Positions 1 to 8,682 of a DNA stretch of 44,143 bases are shown piece by piece. The position numbers were made by a program, and so were the translations under genes. The stretch covers positions 1-44,143 of the forward strand of contig CAIMFH010000139.1 of assembly GCA_903840265.1 (NCBI GenBank), in the 5' to 3' direction. The notes beneath the pieces were generated by a model. That model was not told where the DNA came from. It ran no database searches and saw only the letters and a program-made list of their open reading frames with translations. Every line of letters begins with the position of its first letter. Position 1 is the stretch's first letter. The DNA comes from an uncultured Schlesneria sp. Its GTDB lineage: Bacteria; Planctomycetota; Planctomycetia; Planctomycetales; Planctomycetaceae.

Positions 1-2
1 GA

Positions 3-497
3 CCTGCGACAGGCGTACCGCCGGCACCCGCAACGATAACAACTCCGGTGTTTCCGGTACCGACCTCGTCGCGCAGGCCGATTCGACGTCCCTCTCAGTC
101 ACCAGAGTCGGATCGTACGCCTGTCGCCGAACTGTTACATCCAGACAATTCGCGTACCGGCCCATCACACAGCTTCGCTGGAAACAGTGCGTCGGGGCAG
201 TTGAAATCACAGAACCTCGCCGCCCTGACGTCGAGTCGACTGCTGTCTCGACCGAACATGCCTTCACCAGCGGCACAACGGGCCGAGTCGCAGACGATAC
301 CTTCAGGTCGAGGATACATGCCACAACGAAACGGCGCCCCCGGCCGCAACTTACAATCGACACATACGGTCGTTCTGGTGGCACGTCCTGTGCATGTGCA
401 AGAGAGCGTCGTGTTGGCCGAGACGTCGAAAGGAAGCTGGCCCCATCAGGCAGGCCGCCGTGCGTCGTTGTCGTTTCATGGTATCAGGCGCCGCTAG
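3..497 (+). CDS. 3' end of an unidentified Pro/Ser/Arg-rich protein (partial)
   Basis: The frame is open from the left edge of the window and stops 51 bases before the cpaF start. The visible ~164 residues are low-complexity (Pro, Ser, Arg, Gln), with a run of short proline motifs near the left edge. I see no recognisable domain. In Tad loci the gene upstream of cpaF is often the secretin CpaC/RcpA or CpaE/TadZ, so a disordered tail of such a protein is possible, but that is inference. A second frame (from base 2) is also open to about base 523. I prefer this one because its composition looks like a disordered tail while the other reads as random and Cys/Arg-rich. Confidence is therefore modest. 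Confidence 0.45.
   Translation, partial: PATGVPPAPATITTPVFPVPTSSRRPIRRPSQSPESDRTPVAELLHPDNSRTGPSHSFAGNSASGQLKSQNLAALTSSRLLSRPNMPSPAAQRAESQTIPSGRGYMPQRNGAPGRNLQSTHTVVLVARPVHVQESVVLAETSKGSWPHQAGRRASLSFHGIRRR
379..394 (+). promoter_or_regulatory. Candidate sigma-54 (-24/-12) promoter upstream of cpaF
   Basis: The sequence reads TGGCACG-TCCT-GTGCA. It matches the sigma-54 consensus TGGCACG-N4-TTGCA at all but one position and has the required GG-N10-GC spacing (GG at 380-381, GC at 392-393). Transcription would begin near 405, about 145 bases before cpaF. It lies inside the end of the preceding open frame. A gene for a sigma-54 activator sits at the far end of the same pilus gene run, which supports the reading. 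A single match of this kind can occur by chance. Confidence 0.4.
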
Positions 498-548
498 GAC
501 CACCGTTCAGCAATGATCACTGAATAGTTCCAATAAATGGAGTCGGGA

Positions 549-1907
549 ATGTCTGTTGAACAGTCGAACGCGATCCGTCCTGAACCTCCCGGCGATCTGG
601 AGATACCGGCCCAGTTCGCAGGGATTGCGGACGAGATTCGGTTTCAGAAATTCAAAGTTCAACTGCATGAGCAGCTTCTGGATGCGATTCAGCTGTCGTC
701 GCTGCAGGGGACCGAGCGTTCCAAGCGAGCAGAAATCCTTCGCCGCGCCATCACGACACTTGTGGCACGCCGTGCAGCCCACCTGAACCCGCCCGATCAG
801 GAACGGATGATTCAGGGTCTGGTGGATGAAGTCGAAGGCCTGGGTCCGCTGGAGTGTCTGTTTTTCGATCCTGAGGTCTGTGATATTCTCGTCAACCATC
901 CGTACGAGGTTTACGTGGAACGCCGCGGCATTCTGGAAAAGACTGCGGTCGTCTTTGCCGATGCCAGGCATTTGCTCCGTATCATCCAGCGGATGGCTTC
1001 TCGCGTCGGACGGCGGGTTGATGAATCGCATCCGATGGTCGATGCCCGCCTTCCGGACGGCTCACGGTTGAATGCCACGATTCCGCCATTGGCAGTTGAC
1101 GGGCCAACACTTTCGATCCGACGCTTTCCGCAGGAGCCGCTGACTCTGGCAGATCTCTTGTTGAATGGCACGCTCAGCGAAGATATGGCAACGTTTCTTG
1201 AGTTGTGTGTTCAAGCGAGGCGCACTTGCCTGATCTCGGGTGGAACCGGTGCTGGCAAGACGACGCTTCTCAATACCTTGACCGCGTCGATTCCATCACA
1301 TGAACGGATCATCACCGTTGAAGATTCTGTCGAATTGCGACCGCCTCATCCTCATGTTGTCCGGCTGGAGAGTCGACTGGCGAATACCGAAGGACGAGGT
1401 GCTCTGACACATCGAGATCTTGTACGCAATGCTCTGCGAATGCGACCTGATCGGCTGATTATTGGCGAAGTGCGCGGCCCCGAAGCGGTCGACATGTTGC
1501 AGGCCATGAACACGGGCCACGAGGGATCGCTGTCGACCATCCACGCAAATGACACTCGCGATGCTGTTTCCCGTCTGGAAATCATGGTGGCGATGGGAGG
1601 GATGGAGATCTCCGTTCCCGTGATTCGCAGTTACATCGCTTCCGGAATTCATTTAATCGTGCATGTGTGCCGTCTTCGAAATGGACAACGCAAAGTATTC
1701 CGAATCTCCGAACTCGTCGGCGCTGTACGTGGTGAATACCAGATCGAGGATGTATTTCGGTGGGATATGTCCACCGGCGGTTTTCTGTCAACAAACTATA
1801 CCCCGCGCTGTTTCGAGCAACTGCGCCAGGTTGATGCCAGCCGGGCAGAGCGACTGTTCGGCGTGGCACCCGCGGCTTCTATTCGTGAATTGCAATCCGT
1901 CGCATGA
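549..1907 (+). CDS. cpaF: CpaF/TadA secretion ATPase of the Tad pilus
   Basis: Cytoplasmic hexameric ATPase that powers Flp pilin polymerisation in Tad systems. The protein has an N-terminal ~200-residue domain typical of the CpaF branch of GspE ATPases, then Walker [10 protein letters not shown] near residue 235, an Asp box, and the Walker B region RLIIGEVRG followed by the [14 protein letters not shown] segment diagnostic of this family. About 452 residues is normal length. I start it at ATG 549 because GGAG lies six bases upstream; ATG 537 in the same frame has no ribosome binding site. Its stop overlaps the ATG of a 42-codon ORF (ATGA), so translation probably continues into the rest of the tad run. 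Assignment is secure; TadA is an equivalent name. Confidence 0.95.
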   Translation: MSVEQSNAIRPEPPGDLEIPAQFAGIADEIRFQKFKVQLHEQLLDAIQLSSLQGTERSKRAEILRRAITTLVARRAAHLNPPDQERMIQGLVDEVEGLGPLECLFFDPEVCDILVNHPYEVYVERRGILEKTAVVFADARHLLRIIQRMASRVGRRVDESHPMVDARLPDGSRLNATIPPLAVDGPTLSIRRFPQEPLTLADLLLNGTLSEDMATFLELCVQARRTCLISGGTGAGKTTLLNTLTASIPSHERIITVEDSVELRPPHPHVVRLESRLANTEGRGALTHRDLVRNALRMRPDRLIIGEVRGPEAVDMLQAMNTGHEGSLSTIHANDTRDAVSRLEIMVAMGGMEISVPVIRSYIASGIHLIVHVCRLRNGQRKVFRISELVGAVRGEYQIEDVFRWDMSTGGFLSTNYTPRCFEQLRQVDASRAERLFGVAPAASIRELQSVA

Positions 1908-2032
1908 GTTCCGCCTCATCCGATCGTAACGCCGCCCGCGTCCGATTGATGGAAGTCTCTCGGCGAATTCCATGGATCGGAATCAAAACCTCAATCGCAC
2001 CTCGCGGCTGTCCGCAGAGAACTCCAAGATGA
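1904..2032 (+). CDS. 42-codon ORF linking cpaF and tadB by double ATGA overlap
   Basis: This short frame starts with the ATG of an ATGA overlap at the cpaF stop (1904-1907). It ends with a TGA that is part of a second ATGA (2029-2032) whose ATG is an in-frame start for tadB. The predicted peptide ([14 protein letters not shown]...) is basic and has no recognisable domain. The geometry suggests translational coupling: ribosomes finishing cpaF could restart here and hand over to tadB. Alternatively it is chance, and tadB starts at ATG 1972, which has no ribosome binding site. Whether the peptide itself does anything is unknown. Confidence 0.4.
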   Translation: MSSASSDRNAARVRLMEVSRRIPWIGIKTSIAPRGCPQRTPR

Positions 2033-2925
2033 ACGCACTCGTACTGCTCCTTCCAGGACTGACAATCCTTTGTGGAACCGTCGCCATCCTGAGCATGATC
2101 GCTGGTCGGAATCGACCGTTACCGCAGGACGGTCTGAATGACCAGACATTCTCATCATCCAGTCCGACGGACGTCTTCGGTCGCATCGAACATCAACTGG
2201 CCAACTGGCTGGATGATGCTGAACTGATGATCTCGGCGAAGACGGTCCTGCTGACAGGCATTCTTGTTCCGGTCTGGCTTGGCATCTGCGTCGTCGTCTT
2301 CGCGTTTCCTGCAGAATGGATGCTGGGTATCGTGCTTGTTCCCCCATTGATTGCCATATCGGCATTGATGTTTCGGCGCGGCCAGCGGCGCAAACTGTTT
2401 GATGAACAGTTGCCAGAAGCGGTCGGCTTGCTTGCGCGATCCGCTCATGCGGGACTCAGCATCGATCAGTCAGTCATGATTGCCGAAGAAACGCTGTCTG
2501 GTCGAATTGCCCGTGAATTCTCGCTCTGTCGGCAGCAGTTGCAGATCGGCAGCAGCCTGGGTAATGCGTTTCACACCATGGCCGTTCGAACGCGAAATCC
2601 GGATGTCTCGTTTCTCGCAACCATACTATCCGTTCATCGAGAATCAGGTGGAACGCTTGCCGAGACGTTGGACCGTCTGGCGGCGGTCCTGCAAGATAAG
2701 CTGACCATGCGACGTCAGCTCCTCGCCTCGACGAGTGCCGGGCGGTTCGCGACAAAAATGCTGGTGCCATTCGCCCCCGCCCTCTTCATTCTGCTTTCGA
2801 TCGTTCAGCCCGAACATACAAACAAGTTCTTTACGTCGTCGCTGGGTTGGACGGTGTTTCTCACCAGTCTTGTTCTGGAAGTGATCGGCATCGCCTGGGT
2901 CGTTCTGCTGTCACAACCAGATTGA
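2029..2925 (+). CDS. tadB: TadB inner-membrane platform protein
   Basis: Polytopic inner-membrane protein of the T2SSF family that forms the assembly platform of the Tad pilus with TadC. A hydrophobic N-terminal helix (MNALVLLLPGLTIL) is followed by a pair of helices around residues 75-125. Then comes the cytoplasmic GspF-like helical domain (LPEAVGLLARSAHAGLSIDQ ... ESGGTLAETLDRLAAVLQDK), and two C-terminal helices. I chose ATG 2029, which overlaps the stop of the preceding 42-codon frame and begins directly with the hydrophobic helix. ATG 1972 would add 19 polar residues. About 298 residues is normal for the family. Confidence 0.92.
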   Translation: MNALVLLLPGLTILCGTVAILSMIAGRNRPLPQDGLNDQTFSSSSPTDVFGRIEHQLANWLDDAELMISAKTVLLTGILVPVWLGICVVVFAFPAEWMLGIVLVPPLIAISALMFRRGQRRKLFDEQLPEAVGLLARSAHAGLSIDQSVMIAEETLSGRIAREFSLCRQQLQIGSSLGNAFHTMAVRTRNPDVSFLATILSVHRESGGTLAETLDRLAAVLQDKLTMRRQLLASTSAGRFATKMLVPFAPALFILLSIVQPEHTNKFFTSSLGWTVFLTSLVLEVIGIAWVVLLSQPD

Positions 2926-2940
2926 GAGGGGCAATCGCGA

Positions 2941-3878
2941 TGAACGATATTCTGGTCTTCGCATCGATCACTGTCGCCGCATTCGCAGTGCTGGTGATTC
3001 TGGAGTTGCTCCGCAATTCACAGAAGCTCCAAACGTTACCGGCCATTGAATTCGATTTGCTGGATCAGGAGCCGCTACCAGCCTCGATCCGATTGCTGGC
3101 TGGAATGATTCCGCAGTTGGCCGTTGAGCGTCGTCGCGTCAAAAGCGATCTGCTGCGAAACGGCGACTATCAACCTTACGCATTGGAGCGATTCCTTGCC
3201 CTGAGAAATACGAGGGTGATTGCGGCCCTGGTCATTACCGTCTATTTCGCGTTTCTGCTTCCGGAGTTTCGCCGCGTCGTCGCCGTGACCGGTTGTCTGG
3301 CATCGCTGCTCCTGTATGCAGTTCCCGGGCTGGTGTTGCATCGCAAAGCAGATTCACGCGTCCAGAGGATCATGTCTGGCCTGCCGGATGCCCTCGACAT
3401 CCTGTCAATGTGCCTTTCAGGCGGCTTGCAAGTGGACGATTCGATGCGATACATCACTCGATTCGCAGATGGAAGCCGTCCAGACCTGGCCGTGGAATTT
3501 GAGATTGTAGCCCGCCAGTCCGCAGCAACATCATCGAGTGAAGCGATGAACCGCCTGGGAACTCGCTTGAATGTCCCAGAACTGAAATCGCTTGGGTTGC
3601 TGCTGTTGCAGGCCGAACGGCTTGGCTCAAGTGTCGCACAAGGCTTTGATGAACTTGCCACCAATCTGCGAAAATCGTTTCGCCAGAAGGCCGAGGCCCG
3701 TGCGAACACATTGTCGCTGCAGCTTCTGTTTCCTGTGGTGTTCTGCCTGATGCCACCTGTACTGGCGATCTTGCTGGGCCCCCCTTTGCTGGACTTAAAG
3801 GAACACCTCGGAAAGCATCTGGCTCGCAGCCGGATCAATGGATCAAAGTCGACGCTTCAGGATCACGTTGCTCCGTAG
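2941..3878 (+). CDS. tadC: TadC inner-membrane platform protein
   Basis: Second T2SSF-family platform protein of the Tad machine, about 312 residues. It shows an N-terminal helix (ILVFASITVAAFAVLVILELL), a helix pair near residues 95-130, then the GspF-like domain with SGLPDALDILSMCLSGGLQV and the conserved LGSSVAQGF segment. A C-terminal hydrophobic stretch follows (LLFPVVFCLMPPVLAILLG). The start at ATG 2941 is set by the purine-rich GAGAGGGG about 10 bases upstream; the frame is open further upstream, inside tadB, but without support. It lies 15 bases after tadB, the usual tadB-tadC order. Confidence 0.92.
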
Positions 3879-3921
3879 GCTGCATTGGCCGACTGCTTAC
3901 TACTGACAAAGCGATTGTAAC

Positions 3922-4320
3922 ATGAGTCACCATCCGAACTGCCGAATCGATCATCGCGCGGGAGCAATCACCATCGAACTGATCGCGGTCATTCCGATAC
4001 TTATGATCACCTCCATTGCCATACTTCAATTTGGAAGCATTGTGGGTTCCACGAATCAGGTCGCTCTCGCCTCAAGAAATGCTGCGATTTCAGCGTCAAG
4101 ACTGCCCGGATCGTCATCTGCCGCTGCCAATGCGACGCTGTCCACTGCAGGAATCAGTACGACCGGAGTCACTGTGAATGAAACTCCTTCAGCAATGAGC
4201 GTGCGTGTCACTGTCGGCGTGCCGCTTCAGAACATGTGTCCCGACTTTCTGAGATCTTTTGGATTCACTCTTGTCGGAAGAACTGTCACCGTCACAACAG
4301 TGATGCCACTCAATCCCTGA
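3922..4320 (+). CDS. tadE: TadE-like pseudopilin
   Basis: Small 132-residue protein with a class III-like prepilin helix: RAGAITIELIAVIPILMITSIAILQFG, with Gly at the cleavage position and Glu five residues later, as in TadE/Flp proteins processed by TadV. After the helix the protein is Ala/Ser/Thr-rich and beta-like, with no further domain. TadE pseudopilins are needed for Flp pilus assembly. It follows tadC by 43 bases and precedes the TadG-like gene by about 30 bases. There is no strong ribosome binding site. Family assignment rests on the helix and the position. Confidence 0.82.
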   Translation: MSHHPNCRIDHRAGAITIELIAVIPILMITSIAILQFGSIVGSTNQVALASRNAAISASRLPGSSSAAANATLSTAGISTTGVTVNETPSAMSVRVTVGVPLQNMCPDFLRSFGFTLVGRTVTVTTVMPLNP

Positions 4321-4351
4321 AAGCGATTTCAACGTGACAAGGCCCGATTTC

Positions 4352-4876
4352 ATGTGTCGTCGCGTTCGCCGTCAGACTGCCATCAGTCACCAGCGATTCA
4401 CGCCTGGTATTCAGTCACGTTCGGGTTTTGCGACGATCTGGTGCATTGCATGTCTGCCAATCGTCATTGCGGCAATCGCGTTTGTCGTCAGCATTGGAAG
4501 ACTGAATCTGGCGCGAACCGAGCTGAAGTCTGCCGCTGAAGCGACGTCGATCGTGGGTTCCCGTGTCTGGGGACAGGCTGGTGATGGTCCTGGAAACGAC
4601 GCAACAGGTCGAATTACAGGGCTCGCTGCAGCGAACGCCATGGTTTCGTCAAATACTGCAATAGGAGTCACTCCTTCGGTCGTCAGTATCGAAATGGGAA
4701 CGTATGTGAGTGGAGTATTTGTATCGGGGGCACCTGCACCTGCTGCTTCGATGCGGGCAGTCCGGGCGACATTGAACGTGACTGTGCCAGGTAAATTCGG
4801 CGCATCAGATTACACCGTGAAGGGACAGTCACTGGCCTGGTTTAATGGAACTCGGTCTGTCCTGACCTTCGACTAA
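4352..4876 (+). CDS. TadG-like pilus assembly protein (TadE/G N-terminal helix)
   Basis: The N-terminal third carries RSGFATIWCIACLPIVIAAIAFVVSIGRLNLARTELKSAAEA, which resembles the putative Flp pilus-assembly TadE/G-like helix: a membrane segment followed by an Arg/Glu heptad and an Ala-rich stretch. The remaining ~110 residues are predicted extracytoplasmic and rich in Gly, Ser and Thr. Classic TadG is much longer with a von Willebrand domain, which is absent here, so this is a short TadG-like protein. ATG 4352 has GG-rich sequence about nine bases upstream; a GTG at 4334 is an in-frame alternative. It belongs to the tad run by spacing and orientation. Confidence 0.72.
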   Translation: MCRRVRRQTAISHQRFTPGIQSRSGFATIWCIACLPIVIAAIAFVVSIGRLNLARTELKSAAEATSIVGSRVWGQAGDGPGNDATGRITGLAAANAMVSSNTAIGVTPSVVSIEMGTYVSGVFVSGAPAPAASMRAVRATLNVTVPGKFGASDYTVKGQSLAWFNGTRSVLTFD

Positions 4877-4979
4877 CAGTTTTCGACACGGCAATCACTT
4901 TTCACTGCACCGCCGGACCGTTCCGGCTGCAGAAGTACCTGCACAACCACTGTCATCTGAGAGGTAGACTACCCATATC

Positions 4980-5168
4980 ATGAATACACGTATGGTTTCG
5001 GCGTCGCCTGTCGTCACACGAAAGCGACGCCGCGGATCGGTGATTGTGGAGTATCTGCTGCTTTGCACAATTGTCGGAATCGGCGTCCTCGTGGGACTTG
5101 CAGCCGTCCGGGCAGCCCTTGTCAGCGAGTTGCAGGATGTCGCAACCGCAATCGAAGGGATCTCGTAG
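4980..5168 (+). CDS. flp: Flp-type pilin
   Basis: A 62-residue protein ending in a single hydrophobic helix preceded by basic residues: KRRRGSVIVEYLLLCTIVGI. The pattern of Arg-Arg, Gly, then Glu-Tyr five and six residues after Gly is the hallmark of Flp major pilins cleaved by TadV-type peptidases. Size is typical. Its place is unusual: Flp genes normally open tad operons, but here it sits between a TadG-like and a second TadE-like gene and is preceded by a 103-base gap, so it may have its own promoter. It could be a minor pilin, with the major Flp upstream of the window. Confidence 0.75.
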   Translation: MNTRMVSASPVVTRKRRRGSVIVEYLLLCTIVGIGVLVGLAAVRAALVSELQDVATAIEGIS

Positions 5169-5208
5169 GCAGGTCGTGTACTGCCTGCAAATGGGGAATC
5201 GGAAAACC

Positions 5209-5667
5209 ATGTTGCAAGTTCATCGTTCTTCGGTGCTGCTGTCGCGACACGATCGCACGGTGACCTCGTCTCGACGTGGAACACTTGTACTCGAGGCCTT
5301 GCCTGCGATTATTCTGTTGACTCTCTGCACGATGTGTGCCGTGAACTACACTGTCGTTGCGCTGAAACTGCAGGCACTGCAGGCTGCGGTCACTGCTGGT
5401 GTCAGACAAGCTGCGGCGGCCAATCTGCCAGGCACGCAAGAATCGGCCGCTCGATCGGTGATGCAACCGATCTGTGATGCGCACGGGATTGATCTGAGCA
5501 CCGCGACTCTGACGTTTTCGACTCCGGCAATCCCTTCCAACACGTTGGTAGTGGAATTGGAGATTGGCATGGATGCGGCCGGCGTTCCAGACTGGCTCGG
5601 CACATTCGGGATCTCCTGGTCTGGCAGGAAGTTCAACCTGAAGGCCCTGTCGCCAATCGAGAACTGA
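5209..5667 (+). CDS. Second TadE-like pseudopilin
   Basis: About 152 residues with a prepilin-like N-terminus: SSRRGTLVLEALPAIILLTL, Gly followed by Glu at the fifth mature position, then a hydrophobic helix. The rest is Ala/Thr-rich with the composition expected of a TadE/TadF pseudopilin. ATG 5209 and ATG 5191 are both possible; GGGGAA and GGAAAA lie just upstream of 5209. It follows the Flp-type pilin by about 40 bases and is the last gene of the forward tad run. TadF is an alternative name, but the sequence does not allow a firm choice. Confidence 0.7.
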   Translation: MLQVHRSSVLLSRHDRTVTSSRRGTLVLEALPAIILLTLCTMCAVNYTVVALKLQALQAAVTAGVRQAAAANLPGTQESAARSVMQPICDAHGIDLSTATLTFSTPAIPSNTLVVELEIGMDAAGVPDWLGTFGISWSGRKFNLKALSPIEN

Positions 5668-5823
5668 GTGGCTGGTCGATCAACGAAATCGGACCATTCA
5701 GGAACCGTAGCTCGAAGATCGGGCACGTGTGCTGGCCAGCTGCAATCCGTCTGTTTGCGACCACGCACGATTCCAAATGAGCACCGCCCGGGCGTCGGTG
5801 CCATGGGATGATCAGCGGAACGT

Positions 5824-7200
5824 TCAAGCTCGCCGCGCCTGAACTGCAGGAGCTCCGTTTGTCAACGGGTATGTCACACCATACTCACTCATCTTCTTGT
5901 AGAGAGTGGCCCGGCTGATTCCCAAAGCCTTGGCGGCGGCTGTGCGATTTTGTCCGTAGTCATTCAACACTCGTTCGATCGAGGCTCGCTCGACTTCGCG
6001 GCGGTCCTGGCGGAGTGAAGGTCCGCTATTCGAGACGGTATGCGGTATCGTAGCCACCAACTCGGTTCCCAGATCCTGCTCTCGCAGCAACCCCGTGGGC
6101 GACAGGAGCGCAGCTCGCAGAATGCGATTTTTCATCTCGCGGATGTTTCCAGGCCAGTCGTACTCGGCGAGTTTCCACAGAAAGCTCAGGCTCACTCGCA
6201 ATTCATTTGACTTCATTTGGCCGGACACCTCGCTGAGACAATTGACCGCGATGAGTGGAATGTCCTCGCGCCGTTTTCGGAGAGCAGGCAATGCGAGGTC
6301 AAGGACATTGATTCGGTAATAGAGGTCTGCCCGAAAGCGCTGTTGAGCGACTGCGGCAGTTAGATCAATATTGGATGCGAAGATAAACCTTGCTCGCGTT
6401 TTGCGGGTTTCCACGGAGCCAACTGGTTCGTATTCACTGGTTTCAACGGCTCTCAGCAGCTTGGCCTGTTGATCAAGATGTAGAAGGTCGATTTCGTCGA
6501 GAAGCAGCGACCCTCCGGCGACAGCTTCAAGGCGTCCTGTTCGATCCTGATTGGCGCTTGTAAATGCGCCTCGCATGTGCCCGAAGAGATCGCTTTCCAG
6601 CAACTCTCCAGGAACTGCACCGCAGGCCAGAATCATGAAGGGTTCGTCCACCCTGTTTGACCACGTATGTACATAATGGGCCGTCGTGCTCTTGCCGGTT
6701 CCTGTTTCACCCGTAATGAGAATGGGAATTGGCATTGACGCAATTCGTTGCATTCTTTCCAGGACGTTCCGATAACTCACGCTGAATGTCAAAATTGGCG
6801 GATGCTGCCCATGCGCTACCGAATACAGTGCCGGCCTCTCTGCCCTCACGACTGGCGATAGAATCGCAGGCCAGTTCTGCGTTTTTACGTCCCCAAGGTC
6901 CAATTCACTATCTGCAAAAAGAACTGCCTGCCGGGACTGTTCGACTGACATCCCGCCGGAAGTGATCGCAACAAGTCGCACACGCGGAGGAAACTGATCT
7001 CGAAGTGCCATGGCACTCGTGAACGCGGAATGCTGGTATCCAACGTCGCGCAGATCGATCCCCACGACCGAAAATTCGTCGGACGAGGCGTGATCAAGCA
7101 ATGCGCCAACGCAATCGAACAGCCGGGAAGGTGACCCATGTGCAGCGGTCAAGTCCGCCAGAGTCGGGTCCTGAGTCAGTATTGCAATCGCCGATGGCAT
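5824..7200 (-). CDS. Sigma-54-dependent transcriptional activator (AAA+ / Fis HTH)
   Basis: NtrC-class enhancer-binding protein of about 458 residues. The N-terminal ~130 residues look like a degenerate receiver domain without the acidic pocket. The AAA+ domain has Walker A GETGTGKST, the sigma-54 contact loop as GAFTSA (6553-6570) instead of GAFTGA, Walker B SLLLDEIDLL and the sensor region RFRADLYYRIN. The C-terminus is a Fis-type helix-turn-helix (NRTAAAKALGISRATLYKKM). ATG 7200 is preceded by AAGGA at good spacing; ATG 7215 is the alternative. It converges on the tad run and probably controls it or the neighbouring forward genes; a -24/-12 candidate lies at 379-394. The altered loop makes strength of sigma-54 activation uncertain. 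Confidence 0.9.
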   Translation of the reverse strand: MPSAIAILTQDPTLADLTAAHGSPSRLFDCVGALLDHASSDEFSVVGIDLRDVGYQHSAFTSAMALRDQFPPRVRLVAITSGGMSVEQSRQAVLFADSELDLGDVKTQNWPAILSPVVRAERPALYSVAHGQHPPILTFSVSYRNVLERMQRIASMPIPILITGETGTGKSTTAHYVHTWSNRVDEPFMILACGAVPGELLESDLFGHMRGAFTSANQDRTGRLEAVAGGSLLLDEIDLLHLDQQAKLLRAVETSEYEPVGSVETRKTRARFIFASNIDLTAAVAQQRFRADLYYRINVLDLALPALRKRREDIPLIAVNCLSEVSGQMKSNELRVSLSFLWKLAEYDWPGNIREMKNRILRAALLSPTGLLREQDLGTELVATIPHTVSNSGPSLRQDRREVERASIERVLNDYGQNRTAAAKALGISRATLYKKMSEYGVTYPLTNGAPAVQARRA

Positions 7201-7588
7201 GTGCCGTTCCTTCATTCGAGGGGTAAGTGCAGCACTTTCCTCTGTGTCATCTTCTCAGAGAGAACCGAATTGCGCTTCTCTGCAGACATCTGCGATCTGA
7301 TGCAGGTCGACTGCGGGCTTCCAATTGTCCGCCTCATTGGTCCCGAGGGACACTCTCGCATTTTTCTGCGAGTCTGCGCACTGCGTCGCTCGTTGACATC
7401 ATCCGTAATTGACTTGCGGGCCGCAGCCGATCTAAAAGGCCTGCAGAAGCCCTGGCTCGTCAGTTTCTACTGTCCGACTACATCGGTTCTACGGTTCGTC
7501 TAAATCGACGTTTTTCAGCGGCCTCATACACGGCGGCACGTCCGGTTTCACCAATTGGCGGATGTCCGCCTCGTGGTAAAGGTGCGTC
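7201..7588. other. Divergent intergenic region with a small inverted repeat
   Basis: The ~390 bases separate the reverse sigma-54 activator from the forward membrane-protein gene, so they should hold both promoters. A forward frame spanning most of it is not protein-like. At 7355-7372 there is CTCGCA-TTTTTC-TGCGAG, a 6-bp inverted repeat with a six-base spacer, which could be an operator or a weak hairpin. No convincing -24/-12 element is present; GGCACG near 7534 lacks the GC at -12. Confidence 0.35.
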
Positions 7589-8602
7589 ATGACTCTCATG
7601 AAAGTTGCATTCTGCACGTTGCTCGCGTTCGACGGCTTCAGCGCTGTTGGATTCGGAGCGGACCAGGACGAACACGGCGTAGTCGCGATGGATGCTCTCA
7701 ACACCGCAAGGCAATTGGCAAGCGAAGGGCGACTCGAGGATGCATTGCACATCACGCATCTGGTGCAGAGATTACCGACACTGACCGACGCTGAGTCGCG
7801 AAACTGCCGGTCACTGCTTTCCTATTGCCAGTCCGTCGCCATCAGTTTGTCCGGAGATGCGCATGGAGTGGATGCCAGCCTGAACAGGCCACGAGAACGC
7901 GCGCGTGTCTCTGCAAATGACGCGTTGGTCAACGACGGAAGTTTTGAAGTCGACAGAGCAACGCCAATTGCGACTGGAACCGCGGCACCGGCATGGGACG
8001 GTTCTGGTCAGGGGCCCCCGCAACTCACTCCGCATGTCGATGCTGGGGCGGATGTTCCCCGGTTGTTAAGCGAAATTCGAGAGCGAGACCTCGATCTGTC
8101 TCAGCGGCACTGGGCACTGACGCTGGCACATCGGGAATGCGTTCACGCGGACAATGTGTACCATCGCGCATCTGACTGGCTGCCGCCGACGATCACGTCT
8201 ATTTTATCTGCACCGGCACATTGGCCTGGCGAGTGTGAGGTCGATCCGGTCTTGAAAATCGCTCCCAAAGCGTCAGTCAATGATGCGTCCGCTTCGGAAC
8301 CCGCCAAAGTAAGAACAGGCGATATCGTCCTGCGTTGGCCGGGTGATTTCGTGCCCCCGAACTCGATCTGTTCGTGGAGCCTGGTCACGTGCGGAATCCT
8401 GGTTGGTATCTGTCTCCGATGGTCAGCGCAGTGCGGCATTCAAATCGCTAAACGAAGTCATGTTCGATTCGGGCAGATATCGACGGCAACACAGCAGCTG
8501 TGCCAGCAGTATTCGTCCGCCCCTCTGGCACGCGAAGCAACCGACGACCGGTTCAGCGACATCTGTTCGCAAATCGCCGATGACAATCGGCGGCTACGGT
8601 AG
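7589..8602 (+). CDS. Membrane protein of unknown function, upstream of the actin gene
   Basis: I do not recognise the family. The 337-residue protein has an N-terminal signal-like segment (MTLMKVAFCTLLAFDGFSAV), a long polar, probably periplasmic region, one membrane helix near residues 258-277 (SWSLVTCGILVGICLRW) and a ~60-residue Gln/Arg-rich cytoplasmic tail. ATG 7589 has AAAGGTG five bases upstream. The MamK-like actin gene follows after about 80 bases in the same direction, so the two are likely co-transcribed. A single-pass protein with a short cytoplasmic tail next to an actin could be its membrane anchor or partner; that is a guess from context. Confidence 0.7.
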   Translation: MTLMKVAFCTLLAFDGFSAVGFGADQDEHGVVAMDALNTARQLASEGRLEDALHITHLVQRLPTLTDAESRNCRSLLSYCQSVAISLSGDAHGVDASLNRPRERARVSANDALVNDGSFEVDRATPIATGTAAPAWDGSGQGPPQLTPHVDAGADVPRLLSEIRERDLDLSQRHWALTLAHRECVHADNVYHRASDWLPPTITSILSAPAHWPGECEVDPVLKIAPKASVNDASASEPAKVRTGDIVLRWPGDFVPPNSICSWSLVTCGILVGICLRWSAQCGIQIAKRSHVRFGQISTATQQLCQQYSSAPLAREATDDRFSDICSQIADDNRRLR

Positions 8603-8682
8603 ATCGGATGTCAATCACGCAGCGGAATCCGAGTAAGAAGTAACTCTGTTCATAACGTTTGTCGGCTTTCAGGAGCAGCACA

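Noticed and set aside
2-523. Second open frame across the left edge
   Set aside because: Its product is Cys/Arg-rich and looks random; the frame ending at 497 has a more credible composition. The choice remains uncertain.
763-775. TGGCACG followed by GTGC inside cpaF
   Set aside because: GG to GC spacing is eight bases instead of ten and it lies inside a coding region.
7138-7503. Forward 121-residue frame in the divergent region
   Set aside because: Begins inside the activator gene antisense, no ribosome binding site or domain, atypical composition.
7533-7550. Second sigma-54-like match (CGGCACG-TCCG-GTTTC)
   Set aside because: The -12 GC is replaced by TT, so the essential element is absent.
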